DNA of 64,000 bases from assembly GCF_001613045.1 (NCBI RefSeq), contig NZ_BDBP01000041.1, positions 21,698 through 85,697 on the forward strand. Direction: 5' to 3'. The stretch comes from Nocardia lijiangensis NBRC 108240. GTDB taxonomy: Bacteria > Actinomycetota > Actinomycetes > Mycobacteriales > Mycobacteriaceae. Both the position numbers and the translations under genes were made by a program. Under the pieces are notes generated by a model. That model was not told where the DNA came from. It did not search any database and saw nothing but the letters and a program-made list of their open reading frames with translations. Of the stretch, positions 19,469 to 28,222 are shown one piece after another. How positions within the stretch are numbered: position 1 is the first letter of the stretch; each line of letters begins with the position of its first letter.

Positions 19469-19633
19469 CGCGGACCCGGCCCTGTTGGGTGCGCCATATC
19501 AGCACACGTTACGCCGAGCACGTCCGGCCGACCGTGCGCTGATCGCGCCGCCTGACAGCCCTGGCTCACCGACCACTCGAGTGCCATCGAAGCCTCAATT
19601 CGGCATGGCTTACCGAGCCACGAAAAGACCGAC

Positions 19634-19678
19634 GGCCTGCCTCGCTGCGACGGACCGAAGTCGAATGCGAGGCAGGCC
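19634..19678 (-). terminator. strong hairpin after mhpDFE
   Basis: Perfect 12-bp stem: GGCCTGCCTCGC at 19634-19645 pairs with GCGAGGCAGGCC at 19667-19678, 21-nt loop. It begins 24 bp past the mhpE stop and separates mhpDFE from the PucR gene. There is no clear U-tract, common for actinobacterial terminators. Confidence 0.7.
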
Positions 19679-19701
19679 GATCGGCGATCGCCGGTTCGGG
19701 G

Positions 19702-20730
19702 TCAGACCGCGGGCACGGTAGTCTTCCCGCCGACGATGTCCAGGGCGATGTCGACGATCATGTCCTCCTGGCCGCCGACCAGGCCGCGGCGGCCGACCTC
19801 CAACAGGAGGGTGCGGGCGTCGACACCGTACCGCTCGGCGGCGATTTCGGCGTGCCGCAGGAACGAGGAGTAGACACCGCCATAACCGAGGGTCAGCGTT
19901 TCGCGATCGACCTGCACCGGCCGGTCACGCAGCGGGCGCACCAGGTCGTCGGCCGCGTCCTGTAGGCCGAACAGGTCGCAGTTGTGTTTCCAACCGAGCA
20001 GATCGGCGACGGCGATGAACGGCTCGATCGGGCAGTTGCCCGCGCCGGCACCCTGACCGGCCAGCGAAGCGTCGACGCGGGTGACGCCCCCCTCGACTGC
20101 GACCACGCTGTTGGCCACCGACAGGGACAGATTCTCATGGGCGTGGACGCCGATCTGAGTCGCCGAATCCAGCACGTCCCGGTAGGCGCGGACGCGATCG
20201 CGCACGCCGTTCATAGTCAGCCGGCCACCGGAGTCGGTGACGTATACGCAGTGCGCGCCGTACGACTCCATCAGCTTCGCCTGGGCGGCAAGCTGCTGAG
20301 GTTCGGCCATGTGGCTCATCATCAGGAACCCGGACACGTCCATGCCGAGGTCGCGGGCTGTGGCGATGTGTTGAGCGGAGATGTCAGCCTCGGTGCAGTG
20401 CGTGGCGATCCGCACCGACCGGACACCCAGGTCGTAGGCGCGTTTCAGTTCCACGATCGTGCCGATCCCTGGCAGCAGCAGCGTGGTCAGCACCGCGTTG
20501 GCGATGTTGGCGGCGGCGGCTTCGATCCATTCCCAGTCGGTGTGGCTGCCGGGACCATAGTTCACCGAACTGCCTGCCAGGCCGTCACCGTGGGCGACCT
20601 CGATGGCATCGACACCTGCCACGTCGAGGGCAGCGACAATGCGGCCGACGTCGACCGGATCGATGCGATGACGGATGGCGTGCATACCGTCACGCAGGGT
20701 GACGTCCTGGATATAGAGCTGAGAGTTCAT
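19702..20730 (-). CDS. mhpE: 4-hydroxy-2-oxovalerate aldolase
   Basis: 342-aa DmpG/MhpE-type class II aldolase splitting 4-hydroxy-2-oxovalerate into pyruvate and acetaldehyde. IQDVTLRDGMHAIRHR gives the catalytic Arg and metal Asp near residue 13. GVHAHENLSLSVANS near residue 195 carries the metal-binding His-x-His. A C-terminal DmpG communication domain provides contact with MhpF for acetaldehyde channelling. ATG overlaps the mhpF stop. Only complete mhpE in the window. Confidence 0.94.
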   Translation of the reverse strand: MNSQLYIQDVTLRDGMHAIRHRIDPVDVGRIVAALDVAGVDAIEVAHGDGLAGSSVNYGPGSHTDWEWIEAAAANIANAVLTTLLLPGIGTIVELKRAYDLGVRSVRIATHCTEADISAQHIATARDLGMDVSGFLMMSHMAEPQQLAAQAKLMESYGAHCVYVTDSGGRLTMNGVRDRVRAYRDVLDSATQIGVHAHENLSLSVANSVVAVEGGVTRVDASLAGQGAGAGNCPIEPFIAVADLLGWKHNCDLFGLQDAADDLVRPLRDRPVQVDRETLTLGYGGVYSSFLRHAEIAAERYGVDARTLLLEVGRRGLVGGQEDMIVDIALDIVGGKTTVPAV

Positions 20731-21722
20731 CGGGCAGCCTCCGCAATGGGCCGCGAATCCGATTCCGCGGCAGACGTTTTCCGGTGCGCGATCGACTCGG
20801 CCACACGCAATGCCGCCGAGGTCATGATGTCGAGGTTGCCTGCGTATGCGGGCAGATAGTGAGCGGCGCCCTCCACCTCGAGAAAGACCGACACCCGGGT
20901 GGTCACCGGCCCCGCGCCCTCGGGCACCAGCGTGTGGACCGGCTCGCCGGCGGCGATCGGCGTGAACTGGACCTCCTGCTTGAGCCGGTAGCCCGGGACG
21001 TACTGGGCGACGCGCTCGGCCATCTGCACGATCGAGGCGCGGATGGCCTCGTGGTCGGCATCGCCGATCAGGCAGAACACGGTGTCACGCATGATCAGCG
21101 GCGGCTCGGCCGGGTTCAGGATGATGATCGCCTTACCTCGCGCCGCTCCACCGACGGATTCGATAGCGTGCGAGGTGGTTTCGGTGAACTCGTCGATATT
21201 CGCCCGGGTTCCCGGACCTGCCGACTTGGACGCGATCGATGCGATGATCTCCGCGTAATGCACCGGCGTCACCGCCGACACCGCGGCGACCATCGGGATG
21301 GTCGCCTGACCGCCGCAGGTCACCATGTTGACATTGTCGACACCGGCATCCAGATGCTCGTCGAGATTGACCGGCGGCACCACGAACGGTCCGATCGCGG
21401 CCGGGGTCAGATCGATCAGCGTCTTGCCGTGCGGTGCGAGTTTTTTCGCGTTCGCGATGTGTGCCTTGGCGGATGTGGCGTCGAAGACGATGTCGATCTC
21501 GTCGAAGTTCGGCAACCCGATCAGCCCGTCGACTCCTTCGTGGGTGGCCGGAATCTTCAACCGCGCGGCACGCGCCAGCCCGTCGGAGGCCGGATCGATG
21601 CCGACCATCGCCCCCACTTCCAGGTTGTCGGACAGGCGCAGCACCTTGAACATCAGGTCGGTGCCGATATTGCCGGACCCGATGATGGCGACTTTCGTCT
21701 TCTGTGCAGCCGGTGTGCTCAT
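20727..21722 (-). CDS. mhpF: acetaldehyde dehydrogenase (acylating)
   Basis: 331-aa enzyme oxidising acetaldehyde to acetyl-CoA with NAD+ and CoA. KVAIIGSGNIGTDLMFKV (NAD loop), NMVTCGGQATIPMVAAV with the catalytic Cys near residue 130, and the C-terminal dimerisation domain VFLEVEGAAHYLPAYAGN. The first half is very similar to the truncated copy at 7192. Overlaps mhpD upstream and mhpE downstream by 4 bp each, giving one coupled operon. Confidence 0.94.
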   Translation of the reverse strand: MSTPAAQKTKVAIIGSGNIGTDLMFKVLRLSDNLEVGAMVGIDPASDGLARAARLKIPATHEGVDGLIGLPNFDEIDIVFDATSAKAHIANAKKLAPHGKTLIDLTPAAIGPFVVPPVNLDEHLDAGVDNVNMVTCGGQATIPMVAAVSAVTPVHYAEIIASIASKSAGPGTRANIDEFTETTSHAIESVGGAARGKAIIILNPAEPPLIMRDTVFCLIGDADHEAIRASIVQMAERVAQYVPGYRLKQEVQFTPIAAGEPVHTLVPEGAGPVTTRVSVFLEVEGAAHYLPAYAGNLDIMTSAALRVAESIAHRKTSAAESDSRPIAEAAR

Positions 21723-22531
21723 TGCCCCTCCTTCGGGGAGAAGTTGGCGAGAACCGATCCCAACGGGCCGATCTCGGCGCGAATGCGGGTACCGGGCGGC
21801 GTGGGCGCCATCGGCCCCAGCGCTCCGGACAAAACGATCTGACCGGCCTGCAGCGGATTTCCGAATTCCCTGGCCGTGCGCGCCAGCCAGACCAATGCGT
21901 TGAGCGGGTCGCCGAGGCAGGCCGCGCCGTTTCCTTCGGATACCAGTACGTCGTCGGCGTACATCCGCATCGTCACTTCGGCGGGTTCGAAGTCCGCCAG
22001 GGTCAGTTGCTCATCCGCTAGGACGAACAGCCCGCTGGAGGCGTTGTCGGCCACAGTGTCGGTAATGGTGATGTCCCAGTCGGCGATGCGAGAGTCGACT
22101 ATTTCCAGAGCGGCCACGGCGTAGTCGACGGCGGCACGGATCTGTGCGTCGTCGAGGTCCCCTTCGGCCAGATCGTGCTTCAGGACGAACGCGATTTCAG
22201 CCTCGGCTTTGGGTTGCAGCAACCGCCGCGACGGCACCTCGACCACACCGGAGACGTCCATGTCGGCGAACAGGACGCCGAAGTCGGGCTGGTCGACACC
22301 GAGTTGCTGCTGCACCGCGGGTGAGGTGAGGCCGATCTTGCGGCCGACCACCACCGCGCCGGTAGCGAGGCGGCGGCGGGTCAGTTCCTCCTGTACGGCG
22401 TAGGCGAGTGCGATACCGCCGCCGCCGAGCAGGGTGCGAACCGGCTCGACCGGTTGCCCTGTGCGCAGCGCGTCGGTGATTCGATCGGCGGCAATCGCCA
22501 CGATCGTCGCGTCGATGTTGGCTGTGCTCAC
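21719..22531 (-). CDS. mhpD: 2-keto-4-pentenoate hydratase (copy 2)
   Basis: 270-aa paralogue of the hydratase at 6374, sharing GRKIGLTSPAVQ, PKAEAEIAF, LEIVDSRIADWDITITDTV and NGAACLGDPL. GTG start with GGATGGGA upstream. First gene of the mhpDFE operon. Possession of two hydratases but one working mhpF/mhpE suggests that this copy serves the whole pathway, or that two related operons were once complete. Confidence 0.93.
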   Translation of the reverse strand: MSTANIDATIVAIAADRITDALRTGQPVEPVRTLLGGGGIALAYAVQEELTRRRLATGAVVVGRKIGLTSPAVQQQLGVDQPDFGVLFADMDVSGVVEVPSRRLLQPKAEAEIAFVLKHDLAEGDLDDAQIRAAVDYAVAALEIVDSRIADWDITITDTVADNASSGLFVLADEQLTLADFEPAEVTMRMYADDVLVSEGNGAACLGDPLNALVWLARTAREFGNPLQAGQIVLSGALGPMAPTPPGTRIRAEIGPLGSVLANFSPKEGQ

Positions 22532-22565
22532 TGCATTCCCATCCTCTCCTCGACTGCCGTCAGAA

Positions 22566-23060
22566 TCATGACCCGGTACCCGCGGAGGGCCCAGATGGTC
22601 GTGCCGCTGGACGGAACGGCGCCGGTTGTTCTCGGCGGTAATCCTCGAGATGTGTCGCGATCAATGTGTTGAAGGTCAGTGGCTTCTCGACACTGGCCAG
22701 ATGCCCCGCGCCTTGGATAACTCGCATCTTCGCGTCCGGCACCAGCGCGGCCATCTTCCGCACGAGCGACGGCGGGGTCACCTGGTCGTGCTCCCCCGCC
22801 AGGATCAGCGTCGGTGCGGCAATACGAGGTAGCAACTGCCTGGCATCGTGCGCTGCCAGCGCCTCGCAGCACGCGGCATACCCCTCCGGTTTCATCGTCG
22901 AGAGCATGAGCAGCGACGCCACATACGCATCGGGATCGCGTTCCGCGAAGCCGGGCGCGAAACGTCGCACCGCGGTGCGGCGCACGATCTCCGAAAGCCC
23001 GTGCTTGCGAACCTCCACCGCACGGGCTTCTACAGCTGGGCCGAGAGGCGGCGGCGCCGC
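22566..23060 (-). pseudogene. C-terminal part of an alpha/beta hydrolase (enol-lactonase-like)
   Basis: The frame contains the cap and C-terminal half of a PcaD/MhpC-like hydrolase. FAPGFAERDPDAYVASLLML is from the cap; LILAGEHDQVTPPSL supplies the acid and IQGAGHLASVEKP the catalytic His. The nucleophile elbow (GxSxG) and everything N-terminal to the cap are absent; upstream of about 23060 the frame is low-complexity Pro/Ala sequence. A 5'-truncated remnant, possibly the former hydrolase of the mhpDFE operon. Confidence 0.65.
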
Positions 23061-23472
23061 CGAGGACGTAGCTACCGCCATATACAGCTCCCTTCCATTC
23101 GACCTGCCGCAGCCTGCCACCAGTAACGAGGGTGGCGGCGGCAACGGAGGTAGGGCCGCGCCAGCTGAATTAGTGCCCGGCACCGGGGCGGGCACGGCGA
23201 TGCCGAGATCTCCAGGCCCTCCCCACCCGGCGAGTCGGCGACGCCGTCATCGAATGCCTGACCGTGCCTACTTTCAAAAGGTTGCCATCCGGCCGCTCAC
23301 CGCCACCGGCGGTGAGCAGGTGTTCCAATCGTCTGATCTCGGTGAAGATCTCCAGTCACGCTGTGTCGATCTGGGGTGCTGAGCAGGGGTATTGACACGT
23401 CGCGCCAGGAGGTGGGATCTTGAAATCAAGATCTCGAACCAAGATTTGCGCGTACAACCCCAAGGGGGCCGT

Positions 23473-24819
23473 ATGTCCGAGTCGAGGTCCAAGTCGGATG
23501 CCAAGAGGATCGGCGGCCAATCCGGCCAGGATTCCATTCAGTACGTGCGTGAGCCTGTGGCTAGTAGGTTGCGGGATGGCCCAGTAATCGATTTGCCACC
23601 ATTGCCGCCCCGGCCGGCGACTTGGCTTCCCGATTTCGCGCTCCAGGTGCGCAATCCTTACCAGTTGCCGCTGGGCTGCGTCTCCGCAGGGTTGGAGCAG
23701 CCGCTCATCGACGGGATCCGGTCGGCGCTCGCAGCAGAGTATCCGCAAGCCGATATACAACTCGGTTGCGTACAGCACGGCGATCGGTCCGCAACAACTG
23801 TGGGTGTCTGGACCACACCGCCACCGACGGATGCCGCGAAGGATGCGCGCCAGCGCGGGCTGGAGTCGGTCGACATTCTGCTGGACGATGAAACCCTGGG
23901 TATCTGGGTGAACCCATCATTCATTCGCCAGCTCGTTAGCGCTGAATTCGCTCGAAACCCGAAGCGTTACAACAGCTACGGGACACCGGATCCCGGTGGT
24001 TCCGTACATATCACCGGATACGAACTGCAATTCATGGCTCCGGATCGAGTTGTCACGAAAATCCGCGGGTATGACGATCGGCCATGGCCAGATGTGTCGT
24101 TCACGATCACGGTGACCGATACGCTCACCGTGGCGGGTTTCGGAATCGGTTGTACGAGTGCCACCGAACTTGACACGCACGAGACTTGGGCCAACGTCCT
24201 TACCAGCGTACTGGTGGTTGCACTTCTGCCGTTGGTCGCCCCCATTCCGGGGAGCATCGGGATATTCGAAACTACATTCGGGACCAGTCGTCCTCCGAAT
24301 ATCGGCGGGCCAGGTTGCGTAATAGCGGAGAACTTCTTCATCGACGAAGCGCTTCTGCCGCTCGGCCTGAAGGCTATAGCCCTCTACAACCGGGTGCGAG
24401 TGTCGAGCATCGGCATGATCGCCGCAGGAACATTCGATCTGGCAGGCAGAGAGCCAGAGGTGTGGATTGCTGGGCCACGCAACCTAGTCGTTGCAGGCCC
24501 CGCGACCGGAGCCACCTACACGATTCCCTACGGTGTGGTCGGACAGGAGCTTCGCGGTGACGATGGTTTATCGATCGTGTGGACAGCGAACGGGGGAACC
24601 ATCGTCAACCAAGGTATGAAGCAAACGACGGTTGTCTGGACCGGAATAACCGGCGTCGTTGGTGATGTCGTCGAGCGGACACTCGACGTGGAGGTCAGTG
24701 ACATCGATGGTTTGTCTGCCTCGACAACGCTCGTTGTCGAAATCAAGATCGTCGATCCGAACGAAGAAGACACAATTTGCCTCAAGAAGCCCTGGCTGCC
24801 CAAGTGTCGCGGCGGCTGA
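23473..24819 (+). CDS. hypothetical protein with hydrophobic segment and Ig-like C-terminus
   Basis: 448 aa from ATG 23473, preceded by a good AAGGGGG. No recognised family. Visible: a polar N-terminus without signal peptide, Trp/Pro-rich WLPDFALQVRNPYQLPLGC near residue 55, and an alpha/beta-looking middle. One hydrophobic stretch, VLTSVLVVALLPLVAPIPG, lies near residue 240. A C-terminal beta-sandwich-like segment (SIVWTANGGTIVNQG, TLDVEVSDIDGLSASTTLVV) resembles Ig/PKD folds. Wobble bias is weaker than in neighbours (many A/T third positions), suggesting foreign origin. It sits beside a phage remnant, so a phage or element cargo origin is plausible. Confidence 0.7.
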   Translation: MSESRSKSDAKRIGGQSGQDSIQYVREPVASRLRDGPVIDLPPLPPRPATWLPDFALQVRNPYQLPLGCVSAGLEQPLIDGIRSALAAEYPQADIQLGCVQHGDRSATTVGVWTTPPPTDAAKDARQRGLESVDILLDDETLGIWVNPSFIRQLVSAEFARNPKRYNSYGTPDPGGSVHITGYELQFMAPDRVVTKIRGYDDRPWPDVSFTITVTDTLTVAGFGIGCTSATELDTHETWANVLTSVLVVALLPLVAPIPGSIGIFETTFGTSRPPNIGGPGCVIAENFFIDEALLPLGLKAIALYNRVRVSSIGMIAAGTFDLAGREPEVWIAGPRNLVVAGPATGATYTIPYGVVGQELRGDDGLSIVWTANGGTIVNQGMKQTTVVWTGITGVVGDVVERTLDVEVSDIDGLSASTTLVVEIKIVDPNEEDTICLKKPWLPKCRGG

Positions 24820-24984
24820 CCCGTCGACAACGACACGCGCGGGTTGAGTACCGCGCACCGGGGTGGCGATCGGGGCGGCATGACGCGCAGCGATGTCGCC
24901 GATACTGCCCACAACGATCGACTAGCTAGCGGCTGCCTCGCTACAACGACCGAAACGACAGCTGGTACACCGCGGTCTGCTTGC

Positions 24985-25135
24985 GGCGGGCGTTTGACGT
25001 TGACGGTGTTGCCGACCTTCTGCGAGCCGAAGGTGGAGACGTCGCGGTAGACCAGCGGCAGCATGACGGTGAGCTCATACAGGTTGGCCAGGCTGCGCCG
25101 GCCAGGACATCGGGGGTGAGGAATCTGTTGTGCAC
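24985..25135 (-). pseudogene. phage major coat protein remnant (P22-like N-terminus)
   Basis: From GTG 25135 the sequence reads HNRFLTPDVLAGAA and, after a one-base shift near 25070, NLYELTVMLPLVYRD followed by KVGNTVNVKRP. This is the start of P22/HK97-type coat proteins as seen in actinophages. Similarity ends near 24985, leaving about 50 of some 300 residues. It lies directly downstream of the scaffold-like gene, the normal phage order. Confidence 0.6.
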
Positions 25136-25148
25136 GAGGACCTCCTAC

Positions 25149-25634
25149 TTAGGTGCGGGATTCGGCGATCGAGTCGCGGACCTTGCGGCGGATGGCCTCG
25201 ATGTCGTCCTCAGGCGGCCGTGCGGGTGGGGTGGCGTTGCCCGCGGTGAAATCCCCACCCGACCGCTCGACCGGCGGGGTGTTGGCGAGTTTCGGGTTCG
25301 TGGTGATCGCCTCGGCGACCAGGCCGTCGACGCGAGTGGTGAAATCGGTGGCGTCGGGGTCGAGTTCATCGAGCGCACCGAGACCGCGCAGGTACGGAAT
25401 GAGCAGCTTGTGGTCGCCGTGGTGTGTGTCGGCGGCTGCGGCGATGGCGTCTTTGATGCGGTAGTCGCGCAGCTTGCGGTCCGAGGCGCTGGCGCGTTCG
25501 GTGAGTTCGGCGATCACTTGCTCGGGCTCGGTGCTCTCATCGCCGACCAGGCCCAGGGCGCGGCCGATCTCCTGCACCATGGCATCGCGAGCTTCCTGGG
25601 CCGCTTGGTCGAGCGCGGCGGATGCGCTGCGCAT
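25149..25634 (-). CDS. phage scaffold-like protein, probably truncated
   Basis: About 161 aa from ATG 25634, acidic and helical: ALGLVGDESTEPEQVIAEL, DRKLRDYRIKDAIAAAAD and a disordered Pro-rich C-terminus ending DSIAESRT. Composition and position just before a coat gene match actinophage scaffolding proteins; I see no catalytic motif. The 5' end coincides with the junction to an IS21 istA fragment on the other strand, so the native N-terminus may be lost. Confidence 0.5.
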   Translation of the reverse strand: MRSASAALDQAAQEARDAMVQEIGRALGLVGDESTEPEQVIAELTERASASDRKLRDYRIKDAIAAAADTHHGDHKLLIPYLRGLGALDELDPDATDFTTRVDGLVAEAITTNPKLANTPPVERSGGDFTAGNATPPARPPEDDIEAIRRKVRDSIAESRT

Positions 25635-25635
25635 G

Positions 25636-25812
25636 TCGTTCTCGGGCAAGGCAGTCCACCGTTGCTTCCTCTCTGCTGGTCAGGAAGCGTTCTTCGAAGG
25701 TCATGCGCACGCGTTCGAGGTCCTCGGCGGGGTGCCGTTCGGGAAGGCCCGCTACGACAACCTGCGCGAGGCGGCGTCGCGGATGCTCGGTTTCGCCCGG
25801 CTCGGCGAGGAC
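25636..25812 (+). pseudogene. IS21 istA internal fragment
   Basis: FSGKAVHRCFLSAGQEAFFE, HAHAFEVLGGVPFGKARYDN and LREAASRMLGFARL align with the centre of the istA at 10726-12352, including the second catalytic Asp (YDNL). Only about 58 codons survive; both sides are unrelated. A different IS21 relative from the one above, since the residues differ. Confidence 0.7.
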
Positions 25813-25991
25813 TACCTACCTCGACACCGACCGCACTTGCACCCGCATGGACTGCGTCTGGCCGCCGCCGGGGCGCTGAACTCGTCGCCCGGGCTCAGCC
25901 CCTACGTCGCCTGGTGCGCGCTGTGCGGCGCCAGGCCTCACGATGCCTCACAGCAACGGCCCTCGCCCGCGCCAACTCGGAGATGAATTCG

Positions 25992-26891
25992 TCACTGCTT
26001 TACGAATGCGCCTAGAAGGATGCCGAGTAGTGGGCTCACAACTAGTGTCGCGGCCTTGATATTGCTCACTGGATTCTGACCGAGTTGGAGCAGTCCATCG
26101 AGTTCCTGGCGTCGCCGAAGCCAGTCCTCGACCTCGGCCTTACCTATCGGCGTGCCTCCGACGATCGTGTCTCGAATGGATCGACCAACCGACAGCAACG
26201 CAACGTGCGCGGGCCCATAGGAGAGAGCGAGAAGAGCCGTGTAGTAAAGCCCGTAAACCCACACCGCCTGACTCACTTGACTTTGCGCATCGTCTGTATC
26301 GGAATCGTGAATCAGGGCTTGTAAGGCGAATCCTAGAGCCAACGTACCAAGGCTGATGACCACGCCGAGTATCCAAAGGAAGGCTTGAAGATCGTCCCGC
26401 AAGGTCAGATAGAGCCTCACGGAGTGTAGGGGAGAATCGCCGCCGCTACCTCCGTTGGGTCGAAGTTGCCGGGTAACAGCGTAGATTCGCCAGATCCCAA
26501 ACATAGGTACGCTGGCCACCAGCCCCCCGAGAAACAGCAGTGGGTAGTCTCCAGGGGCCGGCTCGACTCCTGAGATCCGCTCCGCGACCGAAGGTAGCAT
26601 CGGGACGACGACCAGGGTTGCGAAAACAACCCAAGTCAGGACCAGCTGAGTTAGACGCCCAACGGCGATGGCCTCGATGGCCCGGAACCTCCGAATGGCT
26701 GGCACGGTGAAGATGAACCATGCGGCCACGTTCGCGCCCATGAGAACAACCCAAGGTATTGCCGCAGGCCGGGAGAGAAAGAGCTTCTCCGAAGTCGCAA
26801 ACCCGACGGCGACACCTATCGCGCACCCGACACCCGCCAGCATCATGACGATCAACGGGCTTTCCGTCGAAGGCGCCTGCGAACGTTTCAT
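25992..26891 (-). CDS. multi-pass membrane protein of unknown function
   Basis: 299 aa from ATG 26891 (GGGAGAG 9 nt upstream). Predicted membrane segments: VMMLAGVGCAIGVAVGFAT, IPWVVLMGANVAAWFIFTV, LVLTWVVFATLVVVPML, LLFLGGLVASVPMFGIW, LWILGVVISLGTLALGFAL and AATLVVSPLLGILLGAFV. A cytoplasmic Arg-rich segment (EVEDWLRRRQELDGLLQLG) precedes the last one. I do not recognise the family. It is isolated between remnants; wobble bias is mixed, in line with acquired DNA. Confidence 0.65.
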   Translation of the reverse strand: MKRSQAPSTESPLIVMMLAGVGCAIGVAVGFATSEKLFLSRPAAIPWVVLMGANVAAWFIFTVPAIRRFRAIEAIAVGRLTQLVLTWVVFATLVVVPMLPSVAERISGVEPAPGDYPLLFLGGLVASVPMFGIWRIYAVTRQLRPNGGSGGDSPLHSVRLYLTLRDDLQAFLWILGVVISLGTLALGFALQALIHDSDTDDAQSQVSQAVWVYGLYYTALLALSYGPAHVALLSVGRSIRDTIVGGTPIGKAEVEDWLRRRQELDGLLQLGQNPVSNIKAATLVVSPLLGILLGAFVKQ

Positions 26892-27039
26892 GCCTTCGAC
26901 TCTCCCACCACCGCCGATGAACACCCCCACTGGCGACGCGCGTGTCGCGTCCACTCAGTTCCACCACCGAGACTACGAGTCCACCCTCATCTTTCAGAAG
27001 CCTGCGGCTGACAGCGCACCGGACCACCTCGATGGTCTG

Positions 27040-27810
27040 CACGCATCGTCGATGCAACTTCACACCACCGACGACGATCGGCGCCGACCACCAACCGATC
27101 CCGCGAATCCGAACCGAGTCCTCAGACCGGTAGTTCGGTCAAATGTCGGCATTGCCTGCGGCTCCAGCGCACTCGCCGTCCTCGACCCCTCCTCCTGTGA
27201 CCATGCACCCACACCCGACGGGAACGGCGGAGGCGAAGTCCGCGCCGCCTTGGTCCAAGGTCACAGAACCGCGACCCGTCCCACCTACGCCGTCGTCACA
27301 CTCTCGGGCGGGATGCATCTGTACTGCCCGCGCACCGTCAACCCCCTGTTGTGCGCCGCGATCGCGCGCTTGGGCTGGCTCATCGACAGCCGTGGGGAAG
27401 GCGGATACGTCGTCGCCGCTGGATCCCGACTCGACCACGGCTCCTACTAGATCCTCGATGGTTCGAGTCCCGATCACTTTGCCGCAGTGACTAATCCAGC
27501 TCACTGGCACCGCCGCCACCCGCCCGCGAGAAGGCACGGTGTCGATCGCGCATCCCAACGTCCGCGCCGCTCTGTTCAATCAGTCCAACCGGATTCACCC
27601 CACGTACACCGGTGCCCGGCATCGCGCAATACTGTCGGCCGCCAACAGTCTCGGGTGTCTGGTCGGAGCGGGGCTGCTCAACCACGACCACTGCCTACGC
27701 GATGCTACTCGAGGCATCCCGGATTCATCTCGGGGTCGATAACTTCACCGAGATCGCAGCGCACCATCACCAACGCGCTGACCTACGCCGCAGCCCACAC
27801 CGCTCCTGCC
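27040..27810 (+). pseudogene. bifunctional DNA primase/polymerase (Prim-Pol), heavily decayed
   Basis: Pieces of the Prim-Pol N-terminal domain in successive frames: RSNVGIACGSSALAVLD, PTYAVVTLSGGMHLYCP, AIARLGWLIDSRGEGGYVVA then a stop at 27448; later ANSLGCLVGAGLLNHDHC, LLEASRIHLGVDNFTEI and RTITNALTYAAAHT. These are in the correct order for the AEP replication proteins of actinomycete integrative elements (AICE/pSAM2-like). Several frameshifts and a nonsense codon make it non-functional. Limits are approximate. Confidence 0.7.
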
Positions 27811-28167
27811 GGGTCCGCCAGTTGTTCGGTTGCCACGGCATCGGCGAGCGCGTTGGAGTCTGGGCCAGGGTCGGGGATATTCAGGGGCTTCCACTCTCCG
27901 TTCACCTCGTTCCGCGGTTCGATCCCGATCCCGCCCGTGCCGCCCGATGCTCTGCACGATCTGCCGGCGCAGAGGCGCGTAGGTGGGCGTTGCTTCGTCC
28001 CCCTCCGGGCAAACCCACCTTCCCGTCCTTGCGCTTCCCGCACGATCACCCTCCGGGTGCGTATTCCGCTGCCCGGCTTGCTGCTTCGCCCATCTGCTCA
28101 TTGGTCGCCGCGCCGGCGCGACGTGAGGCATGCCCACCGTCCACCCCGCCACTCGAGGAGGTCCGGG

Positions 28168-28207
28168 AGTTTGGAAACGAACGTTCTTGACTGAGTGTTC
28201 CCAAACT
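28168..28207. promoter_or_regulatory. inverted repeat before tetR, probable operator
   Basis: AGTTTGGAAAC at 28168-28178 and GTTCCCAAACT at 28197-28207 form an inverted repeat (10 of 11 pairs), 16 bp before the TetR start. Position and size fit TetR autoregulation. Confidence 0.55.
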
Positions 28208-28222
28208 GGGTATCGTGGCGGC

